Assembly: GCF_900129005.1 (NCBI RefSeq)
Contig: NZ_FQUN01000009.1
Location: 124,001 to 188,000 of the forward strand
DNA: 64,000 nucleotides
From: Leeuwenhoekiella marinoflava DSM 3653
Lineage (GTDB): Bacteria > Bacteroidota > Bacteroidia > Flavobacteriales > Flavobacteriaceae
Direction: 5' to 3'
Of this stretch, positions 44,297 to 52,660 are shown piece after piece. The notes under the pieces were generated by a model. That model did not search any database. It saw only the letters and a list, made by a program, of their open reading frames with translations, and had not been told where the DNA came from. The position numbers and the translations under genes are program-made. Each line of letters starts with the position of its first letter. Positions within the stretch are counted from its first letter, which is position 1.

Positions 44297-46345
44297 ATGC
44301 CCCCAGATAACAATACGACGGTTACAAAAAGTTCTGACTTGATTTTAAAACTAAAACAAAGTGTAGTTGAGTTTTCTGGATATGGGTTACTCTTACTTAT
44401 TGGAATTTTCTTTTGCAGAATTATTGAGCTTATTCTATTTCAATTCGCTCAAAGTTTACCTTTCGGTTTTATTGAATTATTGTCTAAAGGCTTTATTATA
44501 GATATCCTTTTCTGGCTATACCTTTTACTACCGGCTTCCCTGCTCTTTGTCGCTTTGAGTCTTATAAATTTAAAAGCTGCAAAAATCATATTCAATGTGC
44601 TTTTTGTTCTCTTTTTTAGTTTTAACCTCCAATTTATCTATTATCATAAAACCTCATTAGTTCTTTTAGGGTCTGACCTTTTTGGGTATTCTATAAATGA
44701 CATCACACAGACTGTGGGGGCATCTGGAGTTTTAGCGCTTGGAACGATAATCTTTTTTATCGTCTTTATTGCTCTTATTATTGCAGGTCTACTCTTTTTA
44801 AAACCAAAGCTGAAACTGAATTTTGTCTTTTCGGCGGTTTTAATTTCGATTGGACTTCCGTTTTTTCTTTTAGGAGGCATATCTGATCTCAAACCCAAAT
44901 ACGATCAGGATTTTGCAAATAACCTTATCGTCAATAAATCACAGCATTTTTACAATGCAGCTATCGACTATGTGACGCAAACTACCTATAAACCGGATAT
45001 TTACGCAGATAACTACTTGAACCAATTAGAACGTCGCGTCGCCCAGCAGGGTAAATTTGAGTATCAATATCCACAATATCCTTTTTTACACGAGGCCGAA
45101 ACCAACGACGTCTTGAGTCCGTTTTTTAAACAGCGATCAAAAAAACCAAACCTTGTTTTTATAGTTGTTGAAGGTCTCGGGCGTGCATTTACAAACGACG
45201 AAGCCTATCTGGGGAATTTTACACCCTTCTTAGATAGCCTTTCTAAACAAAGTCTGTATTTCAAAAACTTTTTGAGTAATGGAGGGCGTACGTTTGCAGT
45301 TTTACCTTCTTTATTAGGTTCTGAACCTTTTGCTCAAAATGGATTTTTGGCACTTCAGGAAAAGATGCCGAAGCAATTATCCTTGTTGAATATTCTTCAA
45401 AAAAACGGCTATAGCAATTCATTTTATTATGGTGGCGATGCATCTTTTGATAATATGAGTGGTTATTTAAAACTAAATAAAACCACAAACATTCTTGACG
45501 AAAAAAGCTTTCCTAATAGTTATAGTAAACTCCCGGAATTTGGTGGGTTCTCCTGGGGTTATGCCGATGCTGATTTGTATGATTATTATCTTAACAAAAG
45601 CACAGATGATACTTTAGCAGCACCTCGATTGGATGTCTTATTAACCGTAACGACTCACAGTCCTTTTAAACTAAAAGACCAAGCTAAATACAACGAATTA
45701 TTTGAAAGTCACTTAACTACCTTAAGGCTAAATGCTCAAGAACTGAAACAGCGTCAGAATTTTGCAGATGAGTTCGCAACAGTTCTTTATGCTGATGAAT
45801 CGTTAAAAAACTTGTTTAAAAAGTATAGCAAACGGGCTGATTTTGGAAACACCATTTTCTTTATAACCGGAGATCACCGTATTCCCGAAATACCGTTGAG
45901 TACAAAAATAGACCGCTATCACGTGCCATTGATTGTCTACTCACCAATGCTCCAAAAGACAAAAGAAATTAGTGCTATTTCTTCTCATTTTGATGTTGCG
46001 CCTAGTGTTTTGCGCTACCTCAGTAATTCTTATGGAATACCTTTACCAAGACAGACTAGCTTTTTGAGTAAAGGTCTGGATACTGTTTCTACCTTTAGAA
46101 ATATACATCAAATCCCGTTGATGCAGACCAAAACGGATCTGGTTGATTTTGTATCAGAAACCTATCATTTGAATGGAAATCAACTCTTTCAACTCTATCC
46201 TAATCTATACGAAGAGCCTATTACAGATGAAACCAAAAAGGAAGAGTTACTCACTGCGTTTGCAGACTTTAAAAGAAGAAATGAACAAATCGCTGAGGGA
46301 AGGCCTTTAGTTCCGGATAGTCTGGTTATTAAATACGCGCAGTAA
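44297..46345 (+). CDS. LTA synthase family sulfatase-like membrane protein
   Basis: 682 residues. Five membrane helices (about 27-195), then an extracytoplasmic alkaline-phosphatase-fold domain (about 280-620) of PF00884. Metal and catalytic residues: Glu292 in VVEGLGR, Thr332 nucleophile in NGGRTFAVLPS, and ITGDHR with Asp/His. Lipoteichoic-acid-synthase homologues in Gram-negatives transfer phosphoglycerol or phosphoethanolamine onto glycans. Gram-negative context rules out true LTA. It converges on the exopolysaccharide operon, so decoration of that or another envelope glycan is an inference. Confidence 0.9.
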   Translation: MPPDNNTTVTKSSDLILKLKQSVVEFSGYGLLLLIGIFFCRIIELILFQFAQSLPFGFIELLSKGFIIDILFWLYLLLPASLLFVALSLINLKAAKIIFNVLFVLFFSFNLQFIYYHKTSLVLLGSDLFGYSINDITQTVGASGVLALGTIIFFIVFIALIIAGLLFLKPKLKLNFVFSAVLISIGLPFFLLGGISDLKPKYDQDFANNLIVNKSQHFYNAAIDYVTQTTYKPDIYADNYLNQLERRVAQQGKFEYQYPQYPFLHEAETNDVLSPFFKQRSKKPNLVFIVVEGLGRAFTNDEAYLGNFTPFLDSLSKQSLYFKNFLSNGGRTFAVLPSLLGSEPFAQNGFLALQEKMPKQLSLLNILQKNGYSNSFYYGGDASFDNMSGYLKLNKTTNILDEKSFPNSYSKLPEFGGFSWGYADADLYDYYLNKSTDDTLAAPRLDVLLTVTTHSPFKLKDQAKYNELFESHLTTLRLNAQELKQRQNFADEFATVLYADESLKNLFKKYSKRADFGNTIFFITGDHRIPEIPLSTKIDRYHVPLIVYSPMLQKTKEISAISSHFDVAPSVLRYLSNSYGIPLPRQTSFLSKGLDTVSTFRNIHQIPLMQTKTDLVDFVSETYHLNGNQLFQLYPNLYEEPITDETKKEELLTAFADFKRRNEQIAEGRPLVPDSLVIKYAQ

Positions 46346-46352
46346 ATCAAAT

Positions 46353-46431
46353 TGAGACAAGGCCATAAGACATTAAAAGAAAGCAGCTCTTGACTTAGCG
46401 GCAAGTTTCGAAGCATTTAAATCTCGATTAT
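46353..46431. repeat. dispersed repeat, copy A (degenerate)
   Basis: Shares with 62826-62905 the order GAGGCCA-type start, ATTAAAAGAAA(G)CAGCT, TTGACTT, GGCAAG, and GCATTTAAATCTCGA (the last 15 bases identical). It lies between the two convergent genes and contains no frame. Origin unknown. Confidence 0.7.
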
Positions 46432-46444
46432 CGTGTAAACCTAT

Positions 46445-47605
46445 TTATAGACTAATCTTATCATTGGCTTCTTCCAAAATTTGAGTAAGTAGTGGCTTAT
46501 AGAATTTGAAGAAAAAACCACCCCGATCTGAAGGTTCTTTCGCATTATAAAAAAAGCCTTTTAGCAGGCCTATTCCTTTAAAATACGAAGTATTAAAACC
46601 GATAGGATTGTCGCTAAAATCACCGGCTAAATAATAAAAATCATAAGCTGAGCCCGTATGACTCATTATTGCCGGAAAACGTTCAGGGATCCCATATTTT
46701 GCTAATTCTTGATTGCCTTTTTCAGTAGTTGCTAATTGATAACTGGCATAGGTTTTATTTACTGCAGCATCTGTTTCCATAATTTCAAACCAAAACGGAT
46801 ACTTCTCCTTTTCCGGAAGGTTGTAATGCTCTTGCCCTTCTTTAGTTGCATAAATAAAAGGTAACGGGTTGTCTAAATGTGTCTCATTCTCGAGGATTAC
46901 AACAGTCCCAGAATCATCATTAACTAAGACAATACCATCTTTTGTAAAGGGCCAATCGCCGTTATGATTGCTTTTGTAATTACTCATAATCCAGCCCGGT
47001 AATTCCAGATTTGTAGTTTCATCCAGAGAATCAAAATACCTTCCGCTCCAGCCTGTAAAACGCACTTTATAAAGGGATTCAAATTCATCCCGAAGTACCT
47101 TTGGCGTTGGACTGGCCAAACAATTGAATTCTGCGATGACGAGCTTATGCTTGACCTTCATCTGTTTGATAAAATTCATGTCTTCAATACTCAAACCGCC
47201 ATACAGTTTTCCTTTCTTTTCTTCAGTATACTTTGCGTACCATTCTTGATTATAAATCCCATAAGTGTCTGTGATATACAGCATATCTGCATCATCACTC
47301 AACAAGCTTAAGCTTTCCTTAGAAAAACGCTCTAAACCTTTAATATCATAAACCGTATCTTCTTTTGGAAAAAACCCAAAATAGTCTGCACTTGCCTTAT
47401 AGCCAGAAGTATTGTTTTTTAGAAAACGATTGTGATTTAAAACCCAATGAAAGGAGATGTGTTCTTGCCCATCTGCATTCATCACTGTTTTATCTATAAT
47501 AGCAGCTGTTAGGTATTTTTTAGGCGTGAAATACCAAGCCAAGAATGATATAAACGGAGTTAATACAATGAGGATGATAACAATTCTAATGACCTTTTTT
47601 AGCAT
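46445..47605 (-). CDS. membrane-anchored protein of unknown function in the exopolysaccharide operon
   Basis: 386 residues. One N-terminal helix (about 5-27) followed by an extracytoplasmic domain. I do not recognise the family. Visible: DADMLYITDTYGIY, GLSIEDMNFIKQM, KLVIAEFNCLASPTPK, VRFTGWSGRYF, HNGDWPFTKDGIVLVND, ENETHLDNPLPFIYA. The strand-helix rhythm in the first half (open face, then IEDMNFI helix, then Cys in FNCLASP) is reminiscent of glutamine-amidotransferase-like Rossmann domains. A polysaccharide-modifying enzyme is inferred from its place 2 bases after the YaiO gene. Confidence 0.75.
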   Translation of the reverse strand: MLKKVIRIVIILIVLTPFISFLAWYFTPKKYLTAAIIDKTVMNADGQEHISFHWVLNHNRFLKNNTSGYKASADYFGFFPKEDTVYDIKGLERFSKESLSLLSDDADMLYITDTYGIYNQEWYAKYTEEKKGKLYGGLSIEDMNFIKQMKVKHKLVIAEFNCLASPTPKVLRDEFESLYKVRFTGWSGRYFDSLDETTNLELPGWIMSNYKSNHNGDWPFTKDGIVLVNDDSGTVVILENETHLDNPLPFIYATKEGQEHYNLPEKEKYPFWFEIMETDAAVNKTYASYQLATTEKGNQELAKYGIPERFPAIMSHTGSAYDFYYLAGDFSDNPIGFNTSYFKGIGLLKGFFYNAKEPSDRGGFFFKFYKPLLTQILEEANDKISL

Positions 47606-47607
47606 AA

Positions 47608-48867
47608 TTAGAATCGTTTGATAAAACCAACACTTATAGAAAATTGAAGCCCTCTGGTATCTGTGGCATATTCCTGATCTTCAAGCGCAGTCTGAGCCGT
47701 TAAAACGTGGGTTGAACCCAGTAATTTTCTATAATATAAAGCAACATTGTTAGACCGCAAACGGGTGATATTTGCCCCATCAAAAAGTACGCTGTTTGCA
47801 CGATCATCTGGTGAAATTCCGGTTCCTATCTTAGCTCCTATAAAATCATCTGCTCCGCCAAAATAATAGCGCATTGTTAACGCATAAGATTGAGACAACG
47901 CACTATCTGAAGGCGTTAAATAGGTTCTGAAATTAAACCAATAATTTTTATAGTATTTCCCTAAACCTAAGGTATAAATAAAAGTATCTTCATTAAATGC
48001 CAAATACCTAAACCCAGCGTCTGCCTCAAATGAAGCCGGTAGATTTGCGAATAATGAAAACCCTGCTCTGTACTGCGGAAAGATTCCGCTGTCGCTGGAG
48101 ATTCCCAAATTTACATAGGTATAAAACAAGTCTGAAATTCGTGGATAAGCATCTACTTCAAATTGCAATGCGTCGGTTCTAAAACGATTTGCAAAATTAA
48201 CTCGGGCAGCCATTGAGCCCAACTTGGTCTGACGCGTATAATCTAAAGCCGCTAAATGCCACGGATTATCAAAACGCTCATCAAAATAGACAAACTCATA
48301 ATTAACACCCAGTTCATTCTTTGCCGTAGAACTGTTTATTCCACTTAACATACTGCGGGCCTGCGTTAGTTTTGGGTTTTGTTCTAAAAGCTTCTGAAGC
48401 GTGGCAGTTGCTTCTTCGTAATTCTCTAAGTCCTTTAAAACCTTAGCTTTTAAAATTCCTAAGTTTTCAGATTCAGGATGTGCTTCCAATCCGGTGTTTA
48501 CAATTTTTAAAGCCGTTTCAGAGTTGTCATTCCAAAACTCCAGATTTCCGTAAGCAAAGCTGGCTTCTTCATGACCTTTTTCCTTTGCTAAAACTTCTTC
48601 AAAAGCCATTCGAGCTTTAGGCAAGCTATCAGAATACGTGTAAATTCGACCTAAAAAAACACGCACCCCTAAATAATCCGGGCTTTTTGCCAATGCTGCT
48701 TTTAAGAGTTTTACCGCTTTAGGATAATCATCTTCATCAAAAGCAGCATTACGAGCCTGTGTGTATAGTTCGTCTGTAGTATATTCTTCTTCTTGTGCAA
48801 AAGAGCCAAATGTTATAAAGAACATGGCCAGCATTAAAGCTTTAAATGGTTTGTATAAATGGGGCAT
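47608..48867 (-). CDS. TPR/YaiO-family outer-membrane protein
   Basis: 419 residues. Signal peptide to about residue 24 (GSFAQE). TPR-like helical repeats (about 27-185; ALAKSPDYLGVRVFLGRIY, EEATATLQKLLEQNPKLTQA), then a beta-barrel of the YaiO/NfrA type (about 190-419) ending IRQF-like as GFIKRF. Such proteins export polysaccharide across the outer membrane with a periplasmic TPR guide. It follows the GT2 gene by 11 bases, so it is the likely exit port. Confidence 0.9.
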   Translation of the reverse strand: MPHLYKPFKALMLAMFFITFGSFAQEEEYTTDELYTQARNAAFDEDDYPKAVKLLKAALAKSPDYLGVRVFLGRIYTYSDSLPKARMAFEEVLAKEKGHEEASFAYGNLEFWNDNSETALKIVNTGLEAHPESENLGILKAKVLKDLENYEEATATLQKLLEQNPKLTQARSMLSGINSSTAKNELGVNYEFVYFDERFDNPWHLAALDYTRQTKLGSMAARVNFANRFRTDALQFEVDAYPRISDLFYTYVNLGISSDSGIFPQYRAGFSLFANLPASFEADAGFRYLAFNEDTFIYTLGLGKYYKNYWFNFRTYLTPSDSALSQSYALTMRYYFGGADDFIGAKIGTGISPDDRANSVLFDGANITRLRSNNVALYYRKLLGSTHVLTAQTALEDQEYATDTRGLQFSISVGFIKRF

Positions 48868-48878
48868 AGTATACGTTT

Positions 48879-50324
48879 TTAAATTTTACCGGTATTTCCT
48901 AATCCTGTTCTGGACATTTCTCCCCAGGATTTTTTTCCTTGTATTAAATCTATATTTCCTTTAACCGCAGCCCACATTACAATGGGATGATAAATTATAG
49001 GTTCTAGTAAAGCTGTAAGTATGAGCATAAACATATACTTAGGCTTTTTGTATTGCTGAAAAGAATACTCCTCAAAAAATATGGCCGTGATCGAAAATAG
49101 AATTGAGAAACTATATATCACTAAAAAGAAAATTCCAAAAACCTGAAAATTCACCTTTCCTAAGATGACTAAAATTATAAAAAATAAGATACCTACAAAT
49201 TCAATAATGGGTGCAAACCATTCAAAAAACATCCAATACGGTGTACTCAGCAAACCTAAAATACCATATTTAGGATTGAACAGCATTTTTTTGTGTAACA
49301 TTAAAGTTTCTACCGTACCTCGTGCCCAGCGATTGCGCTGACGGCTTAGGATCTGCGTACTTTCAGGAACTTCGGTCCAGCACAAAGGATCTGGTACAAA
49401 ACCTACGGTATACGGAATATTTTGTTCTCGCATTACTCTACGCATACGCACCAATAATTCCATATCTTCACCCACGGTATGGTGATTATACCCGCCGGCT
49501 TCAATAACCGTTTGCTTATCAAACATCCCAAAAGCTCCTGAAATTAGTAACAAACCGTCTACTCGCGACCATGCCATTCGCCCCATCAAAAAAGCTCTAA
49601 AGTATTCTAATATCTGTGCTTTTCCCAGAAATGTGCGCGGTAAACGCACCTCAATAATCCTACCGTCTTCAATAATGCAATTATTAGCAACTCTAATAAT
49701 TCCGCCACTCGCAATTACTCGCTTTGTATTGTTTAAAAAGGGTCTTATAAGTTTTAAAAGTGAATTCCGCTCCAGAATACAATCTACATCTATACAGCAG
49801 ATCAAATCGTAGATACAGCAGTTTATCCCCGTATTTAAAGCATCTGCCTTACCCCCATTTTCTTTATCTATTACCCTGAGGTTTTTGTAAGCCTTTATTT
49901 TAGACTTATAAATCCCTTTAATTTTTTTTGTTTGAACGTGATGATAGTAAATTAACTCTTGTTTTTCAAGCTGAAAGGTCTCTATAAGCCTTTGAAGCGA
50001 ATTGTCTTTACTCCCGTCATTGATGACCACAATCTCAAATGAAGGATAATTCAGGGTTAACAGTGACCTAATATTTTCAACCACATTCGCTTCTTCATTA
50101 TAAGCCGGTGCCAATACTGAAATTGCAGGTAGGTTAGCAGACTGTAATAAGGCAGCATCATCCTGAAAGTTGTTGCGACGTTTATAGTCTCTTATTTCAA
50201 AAATTGAAAAAAAGGCAGAAAAAATATATCCTGATATTATGATTAAACCATAGATTAGAAACAGGACACTAAAAACTTCTATAACTGAAATGGAGTTCAA
50301 CTGCAAAACATTCAATTTTGACAA
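48879..50324 (-). CDS. processive GT2 glycosyltransferase
   Basis: 481 residues from TTG at 50324 (no ATG fits). One or two N-terminal helices (about 12-42), GT-A domain with LAPAYNEEAN, NDGS (102-105), DVD (179-181), GEDME (285-289) and QRNRW (329-333), then three to four C-terminal helices. QxxRW marks processive synthases such as cellulose, hyaluronan and poly-GlcNAc enzymes. It polymerises and translocates a glycan across the inner membrane; the sugar is unknown. No PilZ domain is attached, so any c-di-GMP control would be elsewhere. Confidence 0.93.
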   Translation of the reverse strand: MSKLNVLQLNSISVIEVFSVLFLIYGLIIISGYIFSAFFSIFEIRDYKRRNNFQDDAALLQSANLPAISVLAPAYNEEANVVENIRSLLTLNYPSFEIVVINDGSKDNSLQRLIETFQLEKQELIYYHHVQTKKIKGIYKSKIKAYKNLRVIDKENGGKADALNTGINCCIYDLICCIDVDCILERNSLLKLIRPFLNNTKRVIASGGIIRVANNCIIEDGRIIEVRLPRTFLGKAQILEYFRAFLMGRMAWSRVDGLLLISGAFGMFDKQTVIEAGGYNHHTVGEDMELLVRMRRVMREQNIPYTVGFVPDPLCWTEVPESTQILSRQRNRWARGTVETLMLHKKMLFNPKYGILGLLSTPYWMFFEWFAPIIEFVGILFFIILVILGKVNFQVFGIFFLVIYSFSILFSITAIFFEEYSFQQYKKPKYMFMLILTALLEPIIYHPIVMWAAVKGNIDLIQGKKSWGEMSRTGLGNTGKI

Positions 50325-50357
50325 AAGATAAGCAACTTTAAACTAAAAACACCGTCC

Positions 50358-51452
50358 TTAAGCACCGATACTGCGATTAATTGAATACTCTTGAAAATCT
50401 TCCCAGTCTTTTGTAATAGTTTCAATATTTAAAAGCTTTTTAACAGGAATTTCATCACCAAATAGACCTGAAATCTTATAAAAGTCTATTTGCAGATTTT
50501 CCTCTTCTTTATGAATAAATGGCACGAGTGTTTGTAAATCTTGATACGTTCCTATCTTGCCGATAGCATAGAGAATACTGCGCTTATTTGCTGCTGTCTC
50601 TTCTGGAAAATGAGCAAGCATCAACTGTAGTGCTTCTGAAACTTCCATCACTTGCAGCACATGAATTGCCTGATGTCTTACACGTTCTGAAGTATGATCT
50701 AAGCAATCTAATAAAAAAGGTATGTTTTGAAACTGATTAAAACTTAAAATCATTTTGATACAAAAAACAACAATACTCGCTTCTTTATGCTTGAGCCAGC
50801 GTGCGAAATCTGGAATTTCTACTTCAAAACTTTTAAGGCTATTTTCTATTAAAACTTGTTGCCACAGCGTGAGACGATCTTCAAGATTATCTAAAAACAC
50901 TAATGGATCTGTCTTAGATGTATTTAAAAAATAGAGTATCGCGTGTTGCCTTAATTCTACACGTTGAGATTGTAGCAAGGGCATAATGAGATGATCCGGA
51001 ACGACTATTCCTAATTTTGAAAAAGCAAAGAGTGCACGAGCTTTATTAAACCACTGACTTCTATTTAAGTCTTTAATTAGAAAATCATAAAGCCCAAGAC
51101 CGTAAAAAATCTCTTTTATAAGTACCGTTGATTCGCCCTTTAGATTTTCATCAAAAATCAATACTTGCTTGATAAGAAGTTTATGATCGTAAGAAGACTT
51201 CAAGTTCTTGTATTTGAAATCAGCTAATTCTTTACTCGTGTTTATGGAATCATCAAATAGAAATGTATTGGCAAAATCTATAAATTTAGATTCGAGCTTT
51301 TTTCTATGAGCCTCTTTAAAGTTTTTTTGAATGCGCAAATAGAGAACCAGCCCTACAAAAAGTAAGGTTAGCATCAAAAAGAATAGACTGAGTAGGAGAT
51401 TGACTTTTAAAACAAAAGACCATTCCTCTAATTCTAGAAGAGCGATTAACAT
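50358..51452 (-). CDS. membrane-anchored HEAT-repeat protein
   Basis: 364 residues from the ATG at 51452; a TTG at 51500 would add 16 residues before the helix. One membrane helix (about 17-40), then an alpha-helical soluble domain of HEAT-like pairs (about 60-350), including RVRHQAIHVLQVMEVSEALQ and EETAANKRSILYAIGKIGTY. With only one N-terminal helix the domain should face the cytoplasm. It sits between the response regulator and the GT2, so it may transmit regulator output to the synthase (inference). Confidence 0.86.
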   Translation of the reverse strand: MLIALLELEEWSFVLKVNLLLSLFFLMLTLLFVGLVLYLRIQKNFKEAHRKKLESKFIDFANTFLFDDSINTSKELADFKYKNLKSSYDHKLLIKQVLIFDENLKGESTVLIKEIFYGLGLYDFLIKDLNRSQWFNKARALFAFSKLGIVVPDHLIMPLLQSQRVELRQHAILYFLNTSKTDPLVFLDNLEDRLTLWQQVLIENSLKSFEVEIPDFARWLKHKEASIVVFCIKMILSFNQFQNIPFLLDCLDHTSERVRHQAIHVLQVMEVSEALQLMLAHFPEETAANKRSILYAIGKIGTYQDLQTLVPFIHKEEENLQIDFYKISGLFGDEIPVKKLLNIETITKDWEDFQEYSINRSIGA

Positions 51453-51529
51453 AATGATAAATTCAATTGCGACTTGGGGAGCCTGAGTTACTTTAACCAA
51501 TATTTGTTCGTATACGCTACTTATTTTTG

Positions 51530-51892
51530 TTATTGTTTAGCTAGTGTTCTTTTAACGCGTAGTGATAATTCACTTGGGCTAAAAGGTTTTGTTATAAAGT
51601 CGTCTACACCCATTTTAAAAGCATCGGTTATGATATCTTCTTGTGTTGAAGTAGATAATACAATGACCGGTATCTTGGGATAAGTTTTCTTTATATGTTC
51701 AATAATTTGAGTTCCCGTTACAAAAGGCAACATAAGGTCTGTCAAAATAAGATCAAAGATCTGTTCTTCAAGCAACTTCATTGCTTGCCTACCTTCTTCT
51801 GCTACCACAACCTCATAACCGTCTTTCTTTAGTTTAAATTCTAAAGAGCGTACAACCATGGGATTATCTTCTATAATTAAAATTTTTTGCAT
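51530..51892 (-). CDS. single-domain response regulator of the exopolysaccharide operon
   Basis: 120 residues from the ATG at 51892, overlapping the Hpt-gene stop by one base (TGATG); an in-frame TTG one codon upstream is ignored. Receiver only: IIEDNPMV, phosphoacceptor Asp in LILTDLMLPFVTG, STSTQ, Lys in FITKPFSP. Terminal receiver of the relay kinase > Hpt > regulator, without DNA-binding output, so a protein partner is needed; the adjacent HEAT protein is the obvious candidate. A decayed homologue lies at 43813-44106. Confidence 0.92.
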   Translation of the reverse strand: MQKILIIEDNPMVVRSLEFKLKKDGYEVVVAEEGRQAMKLLEEQIFDLILTDLMLPFVTGTQIIEHIKKTYPKIPVIVLSTSTQEDIITDAFKMGVDDFITKPFSPSELSLRVKRTLAKQ

Positions 51893-52626
51893 CAAATTGT
51901 TTTAAATAAATCGGGAAAATCTTGCTTTAGATACTCCTGTACTTTTAAGTATTCTTTTTTTAAGAGTTCTACCTGCTCTGCTTTAGATGAATCAACCGGA
52001 CTATGAGCCAACTGATCGCAGATTGTACTGCCTAAACTATTTTCGAGCATTTCAAAAGAGGGTTTTATATTATGAGCCAGATTACTTACTTCTTTATAAT
52101 TTCCCTGTTGAAACAGATTTTCAATTTCAGTAACACATTGACCTACAGATTCATTAAAAATTTTTAAGCTTTCGTAAATAAAAGCTTCATCACCATCAGA
52201 TAAGTTGCTCAAATACGACAACGAATAGGGCTTTGAATCTAGCTCTACAATCTGCTCTTTATTTTCTGAAAGCAGATTTAATACCCGATCAAGATCTGAC
52301 TTGTCAAATCCTTTTTTTAAAACTTCAAAAGTTCCTTCGTCAGTTTGTATCTCGCTTACACCAGAATCTGATAAAATTAAAATTTCACCACTATAATTTA
52401 TAGAATCCTTAAGGTAATGAATGGTTTGCACAGCACCAAGTGGTTTTATATGTTCTTCAAGAATGAGCAAATCTGCTTCTCCTATTTGCTTAATATATTG
52501 AATGACTCCCATACCCGAAGTAAAATTACTTACCCTTACCTCATTAGGATTGAGATACGTATTGAATACAGCCACAGCATCTGAATCTGTGGTTACAAAT
52601 AGTATATGTTTTAAAGCTCCGTTCAC
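51892..52626 (-). CDS. receiver-like domain plus Hpt phosphotransfer protein
   Basis: 244 residues from a GTG at 52626. N-terminal receiver-like fold (about 5-118) in which the acceptor position is Glu57 (ADLLILEEHI for the usual LLD), with a Lys still present in VLKKGF. C-terminal Hpt domain (about 135-244) with phospho-His185 in LAHNIKPSFEML. The Hpt should pass phosphate from the hybrid kinase receivers to the regulator at 51530; the Glu may mimic a permanently phosphorylated receiver (inference). Gap to the kinase is 34 bases. Confidence 0.88.
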   Translation of the reverse strand: MNGALKHILFVTTDSDAVAVFNTYLNPNEVRVSNFTSGMGVIQYIKQIGEADLLILEEHIKPLGAVQTIHYLKDSINYSGEILILSDSGVSEIQTDEGTFEVLKKGFDKSDLDRVLNLLSENKEQIVELDSKPYSLSYLSNLSDGDEAFIYESLKIFNESVGQCVTEIENLFQQGNYKEVSNLAHNIKPSFEMLENSLGSTICDQLAHSPVDSSKAEQVELLKKEYLKVQEYLKQDFPDLFKTI

Positions 52627-52660
52627 TTCAGTGCGTGGGTTAGTTAAAAGTGTATTCGTT

